In this document: positions 8,025 through 15,124 of the stretch, in pieces
How the letters are laid out: the number at the start of each line of letters is the position of its first letter
Numbering within the stretch: position 1 is the first letter of the stretch
From: Blastocatellia bacterium
Lineage (GTDB): Bacteria; Acidobacteriota; Blastocatellia; Pyrinomonadales; Pyrinomonadaceae
Assembly: GCA_003488005.1 (NCBI GenBank)
Contig: DNND01000120.1
Location: forward strand, 10,004-42,863
Direction of reading: 5' to 3'
DNA length: 32,860 bases
Notes under the pieces: generated by a model
Told to the model about the DNA's origin: nothing
Databases searched by the model: none
The model's input: the letters and a program-made list of their open reading frames with translations, nothing else
Made by a program: the position numbers and the translations under genes

Positions 8025-9452
8025 GTGCAGTTCGAACTGAAGGACAAATTCAGGGATGAGTGTGGCGTATTCGGCATCTACGGACACGCTGATGCCGCGC
8101 GACTAACTTATCTGGGACTGTACGCGCTGCAGCATCGCGGTCAGGAATCGTGCGGCATAACGGCGTCCAACGGCGCCGAGTTGCGGCTTGAGCGCGCGAT
8201 GGGCCACGTAGCTGACGCGTTTGATCAATCAACGCTCGATCGCTTGCCGGGCGCCAGCGCCATTGGTCATGTGCGCTATTCGACTGCCGGCGAAGTTTCG
8301 ATCCGCGAAGCACAACCATTCCTGGTAACTTGCCAGCACGGTCAGATCGCCATCTGTCACAATGGCAACTTGCCGTTCGCGCGCGAAGAGCGGCACAAAC
8401 TGGAAAAGGAAGGCGCGATCTTTTCGGCGACTTCTGACACTGAAGTGATTCTGCATGGCGTGGCGCGATCAAAGGCGTCGTCTGTGCGCGAAGCGATCCC
8501 CGAAGTCTTGCGCGATACCGAAGGCGCATTCTCGATGTTGTTTCTAACGCCGAAGGAACTGATCGCGATTCGCGACCCGCGCGGCTTTCGTCCGCTGGCC
8601 CTGGGCCGTTTGGGCGATGCCTGGGTGGTCGCTTCCGAGACGTGTGCTTTTGATTTGATCGATGCGCAATACGTTCGCGACGTCGAGCCCGGCGAGATGT
8701 TGGTCATCGATCAGGATGGCTTGCGATCTTCGCATCCGTTGCCGAAACAACAAGCATCAATGTGTTTGTTTGAGCACGTCTATTTTGCGCGACCCGATTC
8801 GCTTATTTTTAGCCACTCGGTGAACGAGTCGCGGCACCGCATGGGCGCGCAACTCGCCATCGAACAACCCGCGGATGCGGATGTTGTGGTGCCGGTACCG
8901 GATTCGGGAACAGTTGCGGCGATTGGTTATTCCGCGCAAAGCGGCGTTAGTTTTCGTTTTGGCTTGGTACGAAATCACTATGTTGGCCGCACCTTCATCG
9001 AACCGCGCCAGTCGATTCGCTCGTTTGGCGTGCGCATTAAGTTGAATCCGGTGCGCGAGTTGATCGCCGGCAGACGAGTGGTGCTAATCGATGATTCGAT
9101 TGTGCGTGGCACGACCTCAAAGAAAATTGTGCGCATGGTGCGTGAAGCCGGCGCCAGGGAAGTCCACATGCGCATTAGCTGTCCACCGACCATTAGTCCC
9201 TGCTACTACGGCATCGACACGCCGAATAAAGCCGACTTGATCGCCGCGCAAATGTCGATCGAAGAAATTCGCAAGTTTATTGAAGCCGACTCGCTTGGTT
9301 ACCTTTCGCTTGAGGGTATGGTCGAGGCGATTGGGATCAGCCGCGATTCGTCATGCGTGGCCTGTTGGACTGAGCAGTACCCGACGCGCATTACCAGCGA
9401 GGCAGAGACGATGTGGGAGCGCGATCACGAAGCTGCAACGTCTGAGGCGTAG
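8025..9452 (+). CDS. purF: Amidophosphoribosyltransferase
   Basis: This enzyme catalyses the first committed step of purine synthesis, turning PRPP and glutamine into 5-phosphoribosylamine. It has 475 aa. The GTG start gives a 12-residue propeptide ending in DE before C13, the expected N-terminal nucleophile after processing, as in the Bacillus-type enzyme. The glutaminase domain runs from 13 to about 240. The phosphoribosyltransferase domain has the PRPP loop VVLIDDSIVRGTTS. Cysteines in SMCLFEH, SPCYYG and SSCVACW fit the four ligands of the iron-sulphur form. A weak AAAGG lies upstream of the start. It opens the purine cluster on this strand; purM and purN follow after three inserted genes. 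Divergent from the cytochrome gene. Confidence 0.96.
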   Translation: MQFELKDKFRDECGVFGIYGHADAARLTYLGLYALQHRGQESCGITASNGAELRLERAMGHVADAFDQSTLDRLPGASAIGHVRYSTAGEVSIREAQPFLVTCQHGQIAICHNGNLPFAREERHKLEKEGAIFSATSDTEVILHGVARSKASSVREAIPEVLRDTEGAFSMLFLTPKELIAIRDPRGFRPLALGRLGDAWVVASETCAFDLIDAQYVRDVEPGEMLVIDQDGLRSSHPLPKQQASMCLFEHVYFARPDSLIFSHSVNESRHRMGAQLAIEQPADADVVVPVPDSGTVAAIGYSAQSGVSFRFGLVRNHYVGRTFIEPRQSIRSFGVRIKLNPVRELIAGRRVVLIDDSIVRGTTSKKIVRMVREAGAREVHMRISCPPTISPCYYGIDTPNKADLIAAQMSIEEIRKFIEADSLGYLSLEGMVEAIGISRDSSCVACWTEQYPTRITSEAETMWERDHEAATSEA

Positions 9453-9486
9453 TCTAATGTTAAATGGTGTTTGAAGGAGGTGGGCC

Positions 9487-9687
9487 ATGGTGATGGTTAC
9501 AAAAGAGATTATTCAGTCAGAGATTGAGAAGGTGCCAACAGAACGTCTGGAAGAGTTGTACGAAGTCGTGAAAGTCTACAGTCGAGGCGAGACTGAGAAT
9601 AACGGAAGGGCTCTACTGGCCAAACTCAAGACCATATCGATTGACGAACCCGCAGATTTCTCTGAAAACTTGGATCTTTATCTCTAA
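9487..9687 (+). CDS. Small hypothetical protein, antitoxin-like
   Basis: This acidic 66-aa protein is of unknown function. An N-terminal helical half (EKVPTERLEELYEVVKVY) is followed by a short linker and a C-terminal DFSENLDLYL tail. Such small proteins often accompany toxin-antitoxin type genes, but no DNA-binding or toxin motif is visible. A near-perfect AAGGAGG (9474-9480) lies 6 bases before the ATG, much stronger than at most genes here, so it should be well translated. Its stop codon overlaps the next start by one base (TAATG), giving translational coupling to the DUF433 gene. Confidence 0.75.
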   Translation: MVMVTKEIIQSEIEKVPTERLEELYEVVKVYSRGETENNGRALLAKLKTISIDEPADFSENLDLYL

Positions 9688-9917
9688 TGCACTCTGAGCA
9701 ACGATTGAACTTACTCAAGCGAATTACTATCAATCCCGAACAGTGTGGTGGTCGTCCTTGCATACGCGGGATGCGAATCCGCGTGACGGATGTACTTGCG
9801 CTTCTAGCCAATTCTCTTAAACCTGACGAAATCCTTCAGGAGTTGCCGGACCTTAACGAAGACGACTTGCGAGCTTGCATGGTGTATGCGGCCCAGCAGC
9901 TCGGAGGAAAAGCTTAG
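9687..9917 (+). CDS. DUF433 domain protein (antitoxin-like)
   Basis: This compact 76-aa DUF433 protein is one complete domain. The hallmark CGGRPCIRGMRIRV is followed by a helix-turn-helix-like region with DEILQELPDLNEDDLRACMVYA. The family is generally regarded as the antitoxin partner of PIN-like nucleases (DUF5615/Mut7-C type). No such nuclease follows here. Instead the next gene is a metallo-beta-lactamase whose GTG start overlaps this stop codon by one base (TAGTG). Either this is an orphan antitoxin or the small upstream protein is its partner. Confidence 0.88.
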   Translation: MHSEQRLNLLKRITINPEQCGGRPCIRGMRIRVTDVLALLANSLKPDEILQELPDLNEDDLRACMVYAAQQLGGKA

Positions 9918-11074
9918 TGAGTCGAGCAACAAAGGGCTGTGGATGCGCGGGAGCGGTGCTGGTGTTGCTGCTGATTCCGGCCGGTTACATTGGCTGGAAA
10001 TATGTCCTGCCCTGGTGGAAAACGAAACCGCCGACGCCATCCGGCAAAGAACTTCAGGTGCACATTCTGGATGTTGGCCCAGTGGAAGGCGATTCAATTC
10101 TGATCATCTCGCCTACCGGCACGTCTGTGCTGATTGATGCCGGCGACACCAACAAAGGCAAAGTTGTCCTCGAAGCGTTGAAGCGTTACAACGTGCAACA
10201 GCTCGACTTTTTCATCGCCACGCATCCGCATCCCGATCACATTGGCGGCGCCGACGAAGTAATCAAAGGCACTAAAGTCTTGCGCGTAATCGACAACGGC
10301 ACGGAACCCGACGTTCCCGAGTCGCTGGCCGTGAAACAGAATCCGAAAGCAGTTCAAAAGAAATCTGCTCAAGACAAGAAACCCGCTGAGGATAAGAAGA
10401 AGCCCGCTGCCAGGTCGAATTCAATTACAAAATTTTACGATGACTACAGAGACGCGGTGACGCAAAGCGGCGCGAGCTACGAGAAAGTTCAAGCCGGCAC
10501 GAAATACGATATCGGCGGCGGTGCGCAATTGACGGTGCTTGCGCCGACCGAACCTTTGTTTACCAGGGACCAGATGAAGACCGGCGGCAACCTGCCTAAC
10601 GCAAACTCGATTGTCATCAGGCTGGACTACGGTGACTTCTCGATGCTCTTGACTGGCGACGCTGAAGAGCAAACCGAACACCGCATGCTGACGAAGGACG
10701 TAAACCTGCGTTCGACAATCTTGAAAGTTAGTCATCACGGGTCGAAGTATGCAACGGCACAGGACTTCGTGGATCGCGTGAAGCCGGAAGTGGCTGTCAT
10801 CTCCAGCGGCGAATGGAATCGTTATGGCCATCCTTCGCAGGTGGTGCTGGATAGGTTGAAAGCGGCGAACGCGAAGTTGTTCCGGACTGACCTACAAGGC
10901 GAGATAACGATTACGACGCGCGGCAAAGATAAAGATTACGTAATCAAGACTGCAAAAGAAGGGGCGGTTGACGTGTGGAACGGGCGGACCGCGCAGAAGG
11001 ATGATTCTACCCGTTCAGGCTTCATTGCCTATGGCGACTTTGGACCACCCCCGAAAGCGGTAAATCGTAAATAG
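9917..11074 (+). CDS. Membrane-anchored ComEC/Rec2-like metallo-beta-lactamase hydrolase
   Basis: This is a stand-alone MBL-fold protein of 385 aa resembling the C-terminal hydrolase domain of the competence channel ComEC, without the channel itself. The metal motif HPHPDH is at 103-108. Further ligands are probably D248 in TGDAE and the HH at 273-274 in SHHGS. One hydrophobic anchor (about 11-30) precedes it, so the domain probably faces the periplasm. A lysine-rich, disordered insert sits at about 144-165. I chose GTG at 9917 over an upstream ATG because GGAGG (9903-9907) lies at the right distance and the start overlaps the DUF433 stop by one base. Nuclease, phosphodiesterase or cell-wall roles are all possible. 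Its final codons and stop lie inside repeat array e. Confidence 0.85.
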   Translation: MSRATKGCGCAGAVLVLLLIPAGYIGWKYVLPWWKTKPPTPSGKELQVHILDVGPVEGDSILIISPTGTSVLIDAGDTNKGKVVLEALKRYNVQQLDFFIATHPHPDHIGGADEVIKGTKVLRVIDNGTEPDVPESLAVKQNPKAVQKKSAQDKKPAEDKKKPAARSNSITKFYDDYRDAVTQSGASYEKVQAGTKYDIGGGAQLTVLAPTEPLFTRDQMKTGGNLPNANSIVIRLDYGDFSMLLTGDAEEQTEHRMLTKDVNLRSTILKVSHHGSKYATAQDFVDRVKPEVAVISSGEWNRYGHPSQVVLDRLKAANAKLFRTDLQGEITITTRGKDKDYVIKTAKEGAVDVWNGRTAQKDDSTRSGFIAYGDFGPPPKAVNRK

Positions 11075-11136
11075 TGAATGGTAAATGGTGAACGGCGGTG
11101 CCATGTATTTCACTATTCACCATTTACCATTCACCA
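11065..11136. repeat. Heptamer inverted array e (TGGTAAA units), MBL-purM gap
   Basis: Four units (TCGTAAA, TAGTGAA, TGGTAAA, TGGTGAA) occupy 11065-11092. Complementary units (TTCACTA, TTCACCA, TTTACCA, TTCACCA) occupy 11109-11136, with a 16-base loop. The first units supply the last codons and the TAG stop (11072-11074) of the upstream gene. The last unit ends 6 bases before the purM ATG. No ribosome binding site is present. Confidence 0.9.
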
Positions 11137-11142
11137 GCCAAA

Positions 11143-12177
11143 ATGACAAAGCCAATTTCATATGCAGATGCCGGCGTTGATATTGACGCCGCCACGCGCG
11201 CTACCGACAGGATCAAGCAGCTCGCGAAACAGACCTTCAATGCGCAGACGCTTTCCGAGATTGGCAGCTTTGGAGGAATGTTTGACGGCGCATTTCCCAA
11301 GTTGAACCAACCGGTCCTGGTTGCTTCGGCTGACGGCGTCGGCACAAAACTCAAGATTGCATTCCTCGCCGGCGTCAACAATACCGTCGGCCGCGATCTG
11401 GTTAACCATTGCGTCAATGACATTCTGGTCCAGGGCGCGCGCCCGCTCTTTTTTCTCGACTACATCGCGACCGGCAAGCTTTTCCCAGAGGTAGTTGCGT
11501 CGATCGTCGAAGGCATTGCCCAGGGTGCGAAAGAAAATGGTTGTGTTCTACTCGGCGGTGAAACAGCCGAGATGCCGGATTTCTATGCCCAGGGTGAATA
11601 TGACGTTGCCGGATTCATTGTGGGAGTCGTGGATAGAGAAAAAATTATCGACGGTAAACAAATTGCGGCGGGAGATGTCCTGCTGGCTTTGCCATCAGTT
11701 GGATTGCACACCAATGGTTACTCACTCGCGCGTAAATTGTTTTTCGAAGTAGCCGGCCACGAGGTAAACACGCAGGTTGCGGAGCTGGGCATGACAGTTG
11801 GCGAAGCGCTGTTGCAGCAGCACCTGAGTTATCTGAAGCCGCTTGACGGCTTGCTTGATTCGGGAATGATAAAAGGTCTAGCGCACATCACCGGTGGGGG
11901 GCTGACGGACAATATTCCGCGCATTCTGCCCGAAGGCACGGCCGTTGAAATCAAAAAGAACAGTTGGCCGGTGTTGCCGGTTTTTCAACTCATGCAGAAA
12001 ATTGGCAATGTATCTGAAGCAGAGATGTATCGCACTTTCAATATGGGTGTGGGGATGGTTATCGTCGTCTCGCAATCGGATGGTGGCGTTGTCAAATCGC
12101 ATTTCCAGGACTGCGGCGAACAGGTTTATGACATCGGCCGCGTGGTCGAAGGGGAACGCTTCGTTAAATTGATCTAA
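11143..12177 (+). CDS. purM: Phosphoribosylformylglycinamidine cyclo-ligase (AIR synthetase)
   Basis: This enzyme performs ATP-dependent ring closure of FGAM to aminoimidazole ribonucleotide, step five of purine synthesis. It has 344 aa from the ATG at 11143. An ATG at 11098 would add 15 residues that are only a translation of the repeat array, so I reject it. Family motifs: SYADAGVDI at the N-terminus, GVGTKLKIA, VNDILVQGARPLFFLDY, the glycine-rich GGETAEMPDFY, and HITGGGLTDNIPR. No Shine-Dalgarno sequence precedes the ATG. It lies between the metallo-beta-lactamase and purN and shares the pathway with purF and purN. Confidence 0.95.
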   Translation: MTKPISYADAGVDIDAATRATDRIKQLAKQTFNAQTLSEIGSFGGMFDGAFPKLNQPVLVASADGVGTKLKIAFLAGVNNTVGRDLVNHCVNDILVQGARPLFFLDYIATGKLFPEVVASIVEGIAQGAKENGCVLLGGETAEMPDFYAQGEYDVAGFIVGVVDREKIIDGKQIAAGDVLLALPSVGLHTNGYSLARKLFFEVAGHEVNTQVAELGMTVGEALLQQHLSYLKPLDGLLDSGMIKGLAHITGGGLTDNIPRILPEGTAVEIKKNSWPVLPVFQLMQKIGNVSEAEMYRTFNMGVGMVIVVSQSDGGVVKSHFQDCGEQVYDIGRVVEGERFVKLI

Positions 12178-12189
12178 TCGCCGCCGGCT

Positions 12190-12348
12190 CGGCTTTGCCG
12201 TCAGATGTGCGGTGGCGGCTTTGCCCCACCGAGCAGTCAGCTCGAAGAATTTTTTTGGGGCTATGCCCCGGACAAAAGGGCGTAGCCCTAACGACTTGCG
12301 ACTGTGACGGAAGGTCAAAGACCTTCCGCACATCAGACGGCATAGCCG
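12190..12348. repeat. Mini-hairpin cluster element, GGC-NNN-GCC family, copy B
   Basis: The outer inverted repeat 12190-12212 / 12326-12348 has 2 mismatches in 23. Inside and at its ends lie palindromes with three-base loops: 12190-12200 (TTT), 12211-12230 (TTT, one extra base), 12257-12269 (TAT), 12277-12289 (GTA), 12308-12328 (AAA, with a GTC-GAC centre) and 12338-12348 (ATA). The outer arm CGGC-T-TGCCG followed by GTGCGG is shared with copy A at 717-863. It fills most of the purM-purN gap. Confidence 0.8.
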
Positions 12349-12386
12349 ATTCGGAACTTGAGCCAATCCCAGCAGAGAAAGGCGAA

Positions 12387-12992
12387 GTGAAAATCAAGAT
12401 CGGTATCCTGATTTCCGGGCGCGGCTCGAACATGCTGGCACTTGCCGAAGCGGTTCGCAAAGGACGTATTCCGGAAACCGAGATTGCGATAGTTGTTAGC
12501 GACCAATCAAACGCCGCCGGTCTCGCGCTTGCCCAGGCACAAAATCTGCCGACAGCAGTTGTCGAACGAAGAAACCGCGCGCGCGACGAACACGATTGCG
12601 AACTCGTAACGGTGCTGCAGGAACACCAAGTCGATTTCGTTTGCCTTGCAGGTTACATGCGCCTCTTGTCGTCGCGCTTTCTTTCAGCCTATCGCAATCG
12701 CATCTTGAACATTCACCCTAGCCTCCTGCCGGCATTTCCCGGACTCGACGCGCAACGGCAGGCGCTCGAGCATGGCGTCAAGTTCACCGGGTGTACCGTC
12801 CATTTCGTTGACCAAACGCTCGATGGCGGGCCGATCATCGCGCAACGAATCGTTCCCATCATCGAGGGCGATACCGAAGAGACGCTTTCCGCGCGCATAC
12901 TGGAAGAAGAGCACAAGCTGTATGCGGAAGCAGTCGCCTTGGTCGCCGCTGGCGCTTACGAGATTGTTGGCAGGCGAGTGGTGCTCAAGTAA
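12387..12992 (+). CDS. purN: Phosphoribosylglycinamide formyltransferase
   Basis: This enzyme transfers a formyl group from 10-formyl-tetrahydrofolate to GAR in purine synthesis. It has 201 aa from the GTG at 12387. An upstream in-frame ATG at 12195 would prepend 64 residues translated from the hairpin cluster, so it is rejected; AGAGAAAGG precedes the GTG. Catalytic residues N108, H110 and D146 match the E. coli positions with an offset of two. The phosphate loop ISGRGSNM is at 9-16 and HPSLLPAFPG at 110-119. It lies downstream of purM on the same strand and is followed by tyrS. Confidence 0.95.
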   Translation: MKIKIGILISGRGSNMLALAEAVRKGRIPETEIAIVVSDQSNAAGLALAQAQNLPTAVVERRNRARDEHDCELVTVLQEHQVDFVCLAGYMRLLSSRFLSAYRNRILNIHPSLLPAFPGLDAQRQALEHGVKFTGCTVHFVDQTLDGGPIIAQRIVPIIEGDTEETLSARILEEEHKLYAEAVALVAAGAYEIVGRRVVLK

Positions 12993-13029
12993 AGTCGCTG
13001 GCACACAAGACGCGGCGCCTCTTATTCTA

Positions 13030-13057
13030 TTTACGATTCACGATTGACCATTTACGA
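13030..13057. repeat. Heptamer array f (TTTACGA units), single arm, purN-tyrS gap
   Basis: Four units (TTTACGA, TTCACGA, TTGACCA, TTTACGA) run directly into the tyrS ATG; the last A is the first base of the start codon. No complementary arm is recognisable in the 37 bases between the purN stop and the array. This is the only one-armed member I found. The unit is close to those of arrays c and e. Confidence 0.75.
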
Positions 13058-14277
13058 TGAACGCAATGACGATTGACGAACAGCTCGACTACCTTCGCAA
13101 AGGGACCACCGAGATCATCCGCAAGGAAGAATTGCGCGCGAAACTTGAGAAGTCTGCAAAAAGCGGCAAGCCGTTGCGCGTGAAACTCGGTGTCGATCCC
13201 ACCGCTCCAGACATTCACTTGGGCCACACGGTTGTCATTCGCAAGCTGCGTGCTTTTCAGGAGTTGGGCCACACGGTGATTTTCCTAATAGGCGATTTCA
13301 CCGGACTCATCGGCGACCCTTCCGGCAATTCTGCGACGCGGCCGCAACTCACCCGCGAGGAAATCAACGCCAACGCGGAAACTTACAAGCAGCAAATATT
13401 TAAGTTGCTCGATCCGGAAAAGACCGAGATACGATTCAATTCTGAATGGATGGATAAGCTCGGTTCGGATGGCTTCATTCGGCTGGCTGCGCACGTCACC
13501 GTCAAACAAATCCTGGAGCGCGACGATTTTACGAAGCGCCTAAATGAAGAAAAGCCAATCGCGCTGCACGAGCTGCTGTATCCGCTGACGCAGGCATACG
13601 ATTCAGTCGCACTTAATGCCGATGTCGAGCTTGGCGGCACCGATCAAAAATTCAATTTGCTGATGGGCCGAAACCTGCAACGCGAATACAAGCAGGACGC
13701 ACAAGTCTGCGTCATCATGCCGCTGCTCGAGGGGACAGATGGCGTGCAAAAGATGTCGAAATCCTTGGGCAACTACATCGGTATCAATGAACCGCCTGCG
13801 GAGATTTTCGGCAAAGTTATGTCAATCTCCGACGATTTGATGTGGCGTTACTATGAGCTGTTGACTGATCTAACAACTGAACAAATAGCTGCTCTGAAGA
13901 ATCAGGCTGAGAAGGGTGAACGCAATCCGCGGGACATTAAGGTCGAGCTCGCGAAATCAATTATTGCTGATTTTTATTCGTCGAATGATGCGGATTCCGC
14001 TGAAGAAGCCTTTACACGCAGGTTTAGGTTGAAAGAAGTACCTAACGAAATTGAAGAGCGGCAGGTCACCGCAACTAACTGGGGATTGCGGGCGCTACTA
14101 GTCGAGCTTGGATTAGCGACGTCAAAGACAGATGCAAAAAAGTTAATTGAAGGAGGCGGGGTCTACATCGACGGAACCCGAGAAACGATTGTTAATCAAA
14201 GCGTACCGATAAGGCCGGACATGACGACCGTCATTCAGGTGGGGCCGCGCCGGTTTGTTCGGATCCGAGGGCAATAG
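13057..14277 (+). CDS. tyrS: Tyrosyl-tRNA synthetase
   Basis: This class I aminoacyl-tRNA synthetase has 406 aa. HLGH at 54-57 is the HIGH signature, and KMSKS at 232-236 is intact. The YPLTQAYDSVAL and GGTDQKFN region forms the tyrosine pocket. A C-terminal S4-like RNA-binding domain (about 340-406) carries TDAKKLIEGGGVYIDG. Length and motif style suggest the TyrZ-like bacterial subgroup. The start at 13057 has no Shine-Dalgarno sequence because array f abuts it. M4 is a possible alternative. It is co-directional with purN, 64 bases downstream. Confidence 0.95.
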   Translation: MNAMTIDEQLDYLRKGTTEIIRKEELRAKLEKSAKSGKPLRVKLGVDPTAPDIHLGHTVVIRKLRAFQELGHTVIFLIGDFTGLIGDPSGNSATRPQLTREEINANAETYKQQIFKLLDPEKTEIRFNSEWMDKLGSDGFIRLAAHVTVKQILERDDFTKRLNEEKPIALHELLYPLTQAYDSVALNADVELGGTDQKFNLLMGRNLQREYKQDAQVCVIMPLLEGTDGVQKMSKSLGNYIGINEPPAEIFGKVMSISDDLMWRYYELLTDLTTEQIAALKNQAEKGERNPRDIKVELAKSIIADFYSSNDADSAEEAFTRRFRLKEVPNEIEERQVTATNWGLRALLVELGLATSKTDAKKLIEGGGVYIDGTRETIVNQSVPIRPDMTTVIQVGPRRFVRIRGQ

Positions 14278-14342
14278 ATTTCCACCTTGACTCCATCTGC
14301 CGCCGAGTTGAATACTTCTTACAGTATCCGTAACCGTGGATT

Positions 14343-14729
14343 ATGAGCACAGCAATAAACACACTATTGGTTAGCTCGCCCGATGTTTGTGGAGGACTTC
14401 TGCGCATAGACGGCACCAGAATCACCGTCCTCCAAATTGCTGTTTTGTACAAACAAGGTTACAGCGCTGAGCGTATTGCCGATGAATACCCCCACCTTAC
14501 GATGGCGCAGGTCTATGCCGCGTTAGCGCATTACCACGCCAATCAGGAAGAGATTGAGGCTGACCTTGAGGCCGAAAGAAAAGAAACCAACGGCCAAACT
14601 AATGCCCACACTGATTCACTAGAAAAAGAAATCTGGCTAGAAGCTTTCAAGGCTTTGCAAAGGAATTTAGGTCTGACGCCGGCAAAAGCCGCTGAGTGGC
14701 AAGACGCCGTCCGAGAAGCGCGCCGCTAA
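14343..14729 (+). CDS. DUF433 antitoxin with extra C-terminal domain
   Basis: This 128-aa protein is the predicted antitoxin of the pair with the following PIN gene. Residues 1-75 are a DUF433 domain (SPDVCGGLLRIDGTRITV, then GYSAERIADEYPHLTMAQVYAAL). Residues 76-95 are a charged linker. Residues 95-128 form a separate helical tail (LEKEIWLEAFKALQRNLGLTPAKAAEWQDAVREARR region, seen at 94-128), which may be the toxin-neutralising arm. Free-standing DUF433 proteins such as the one at 9687 lack this tail. Seven bases separate its stop from the PIN start. Confidence 0.85.
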   Translation: MSTAINTLLVSSPDVCGGLLRIDGTRITVLQIAVLYKQGYSAERIADEYPHLTMAQVYAALAHYHANQEEIEADLEAERKETNGQTNAHTDSLEKEIWLEAFKALQRNLGLTPAKAAEWQDAVREARR

Positions 14730-14736
14730 TAGCGCG

Positions 14737-15108
14737 ATGATTCACCTCGACACCAACTTTCTCATCCAAGCACTCGTTCCGACTTCTGCGGCGGAAGCGA
14801 AGCTACAAACGTGGAAAAAAGACGGTGAAGCGTTAGCTATCAGCTCCATTGCGTGGAGCGAGTTTCTTTGTGGGCCACTAACTCACAATGATGAGACGTT
14901 GGCGCAAATACTTTTTCCAGAACCGGAACCATTTCTCGCCTCGGATGCACAAATAGCGGCAGAACTATTCAACGCGACTGGGCGGCGATCACGAAGTCTG
15001 GCTGATTGTCAGATCGCGGCAGTTGCGCGGCGTTGCCGGGCTCGAATGGCTACCTCAAACGAATCGGACTTTACGCCGTTTCAATCTCAGGGGTTGCTCT
15101 TAGCGTGA
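14737..15108 (+). CDS. PIN-domain ribonuclease toxin (VapC-like)
   Basis: This 123-aa PIN-fold protein is a predicted Mg-dependent endoribonuclease toxin. The acidic residues expected for the active site are present: D5 in HLDTNFLI, E42 in WSEFLCG, D90 in SLADCQIAA and D111 near the C-terminus (TSNESDF). It begins 7 bases after the DUF433 gene, in the usual antitoxin-then-toxin order. The RDD membrane protein gene follows after 16 bases. The cellular RNA target is unknown. Confidence 0.9.
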   Translation: MIHLDTNFLIQALVPTSAAEAKLQTWKKDGEALAISSIAWSEFLCGPLTHNDETLAQILFPEPEPFLASDAQIAAELFNATGRRSRSLADCQIAAVARRCRARMATSNESDFTPFQSQGLLLA

Positions 15109-15124
15109 GGACCCCCAATATCCA

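Noticed and set aside
9875..9916. Longer start of the metallo-beta-lactamase gene
   Set aside because: It would overlap the DUF433 gene by 43 bases; the GTG at 9917 has GGAGG and the one-base overlap typical of this block.
11098..11142. N-terminal extension of purM
   Set aside because: It translates only the right arm of array e.
12195..12386. N-terminal extension of purN
   Set aside because: The extra 64 residues are a translation of the mini-hairpin cluster; the GTG at 12387 has a ribosome binding site and starts at the first conserved strand.
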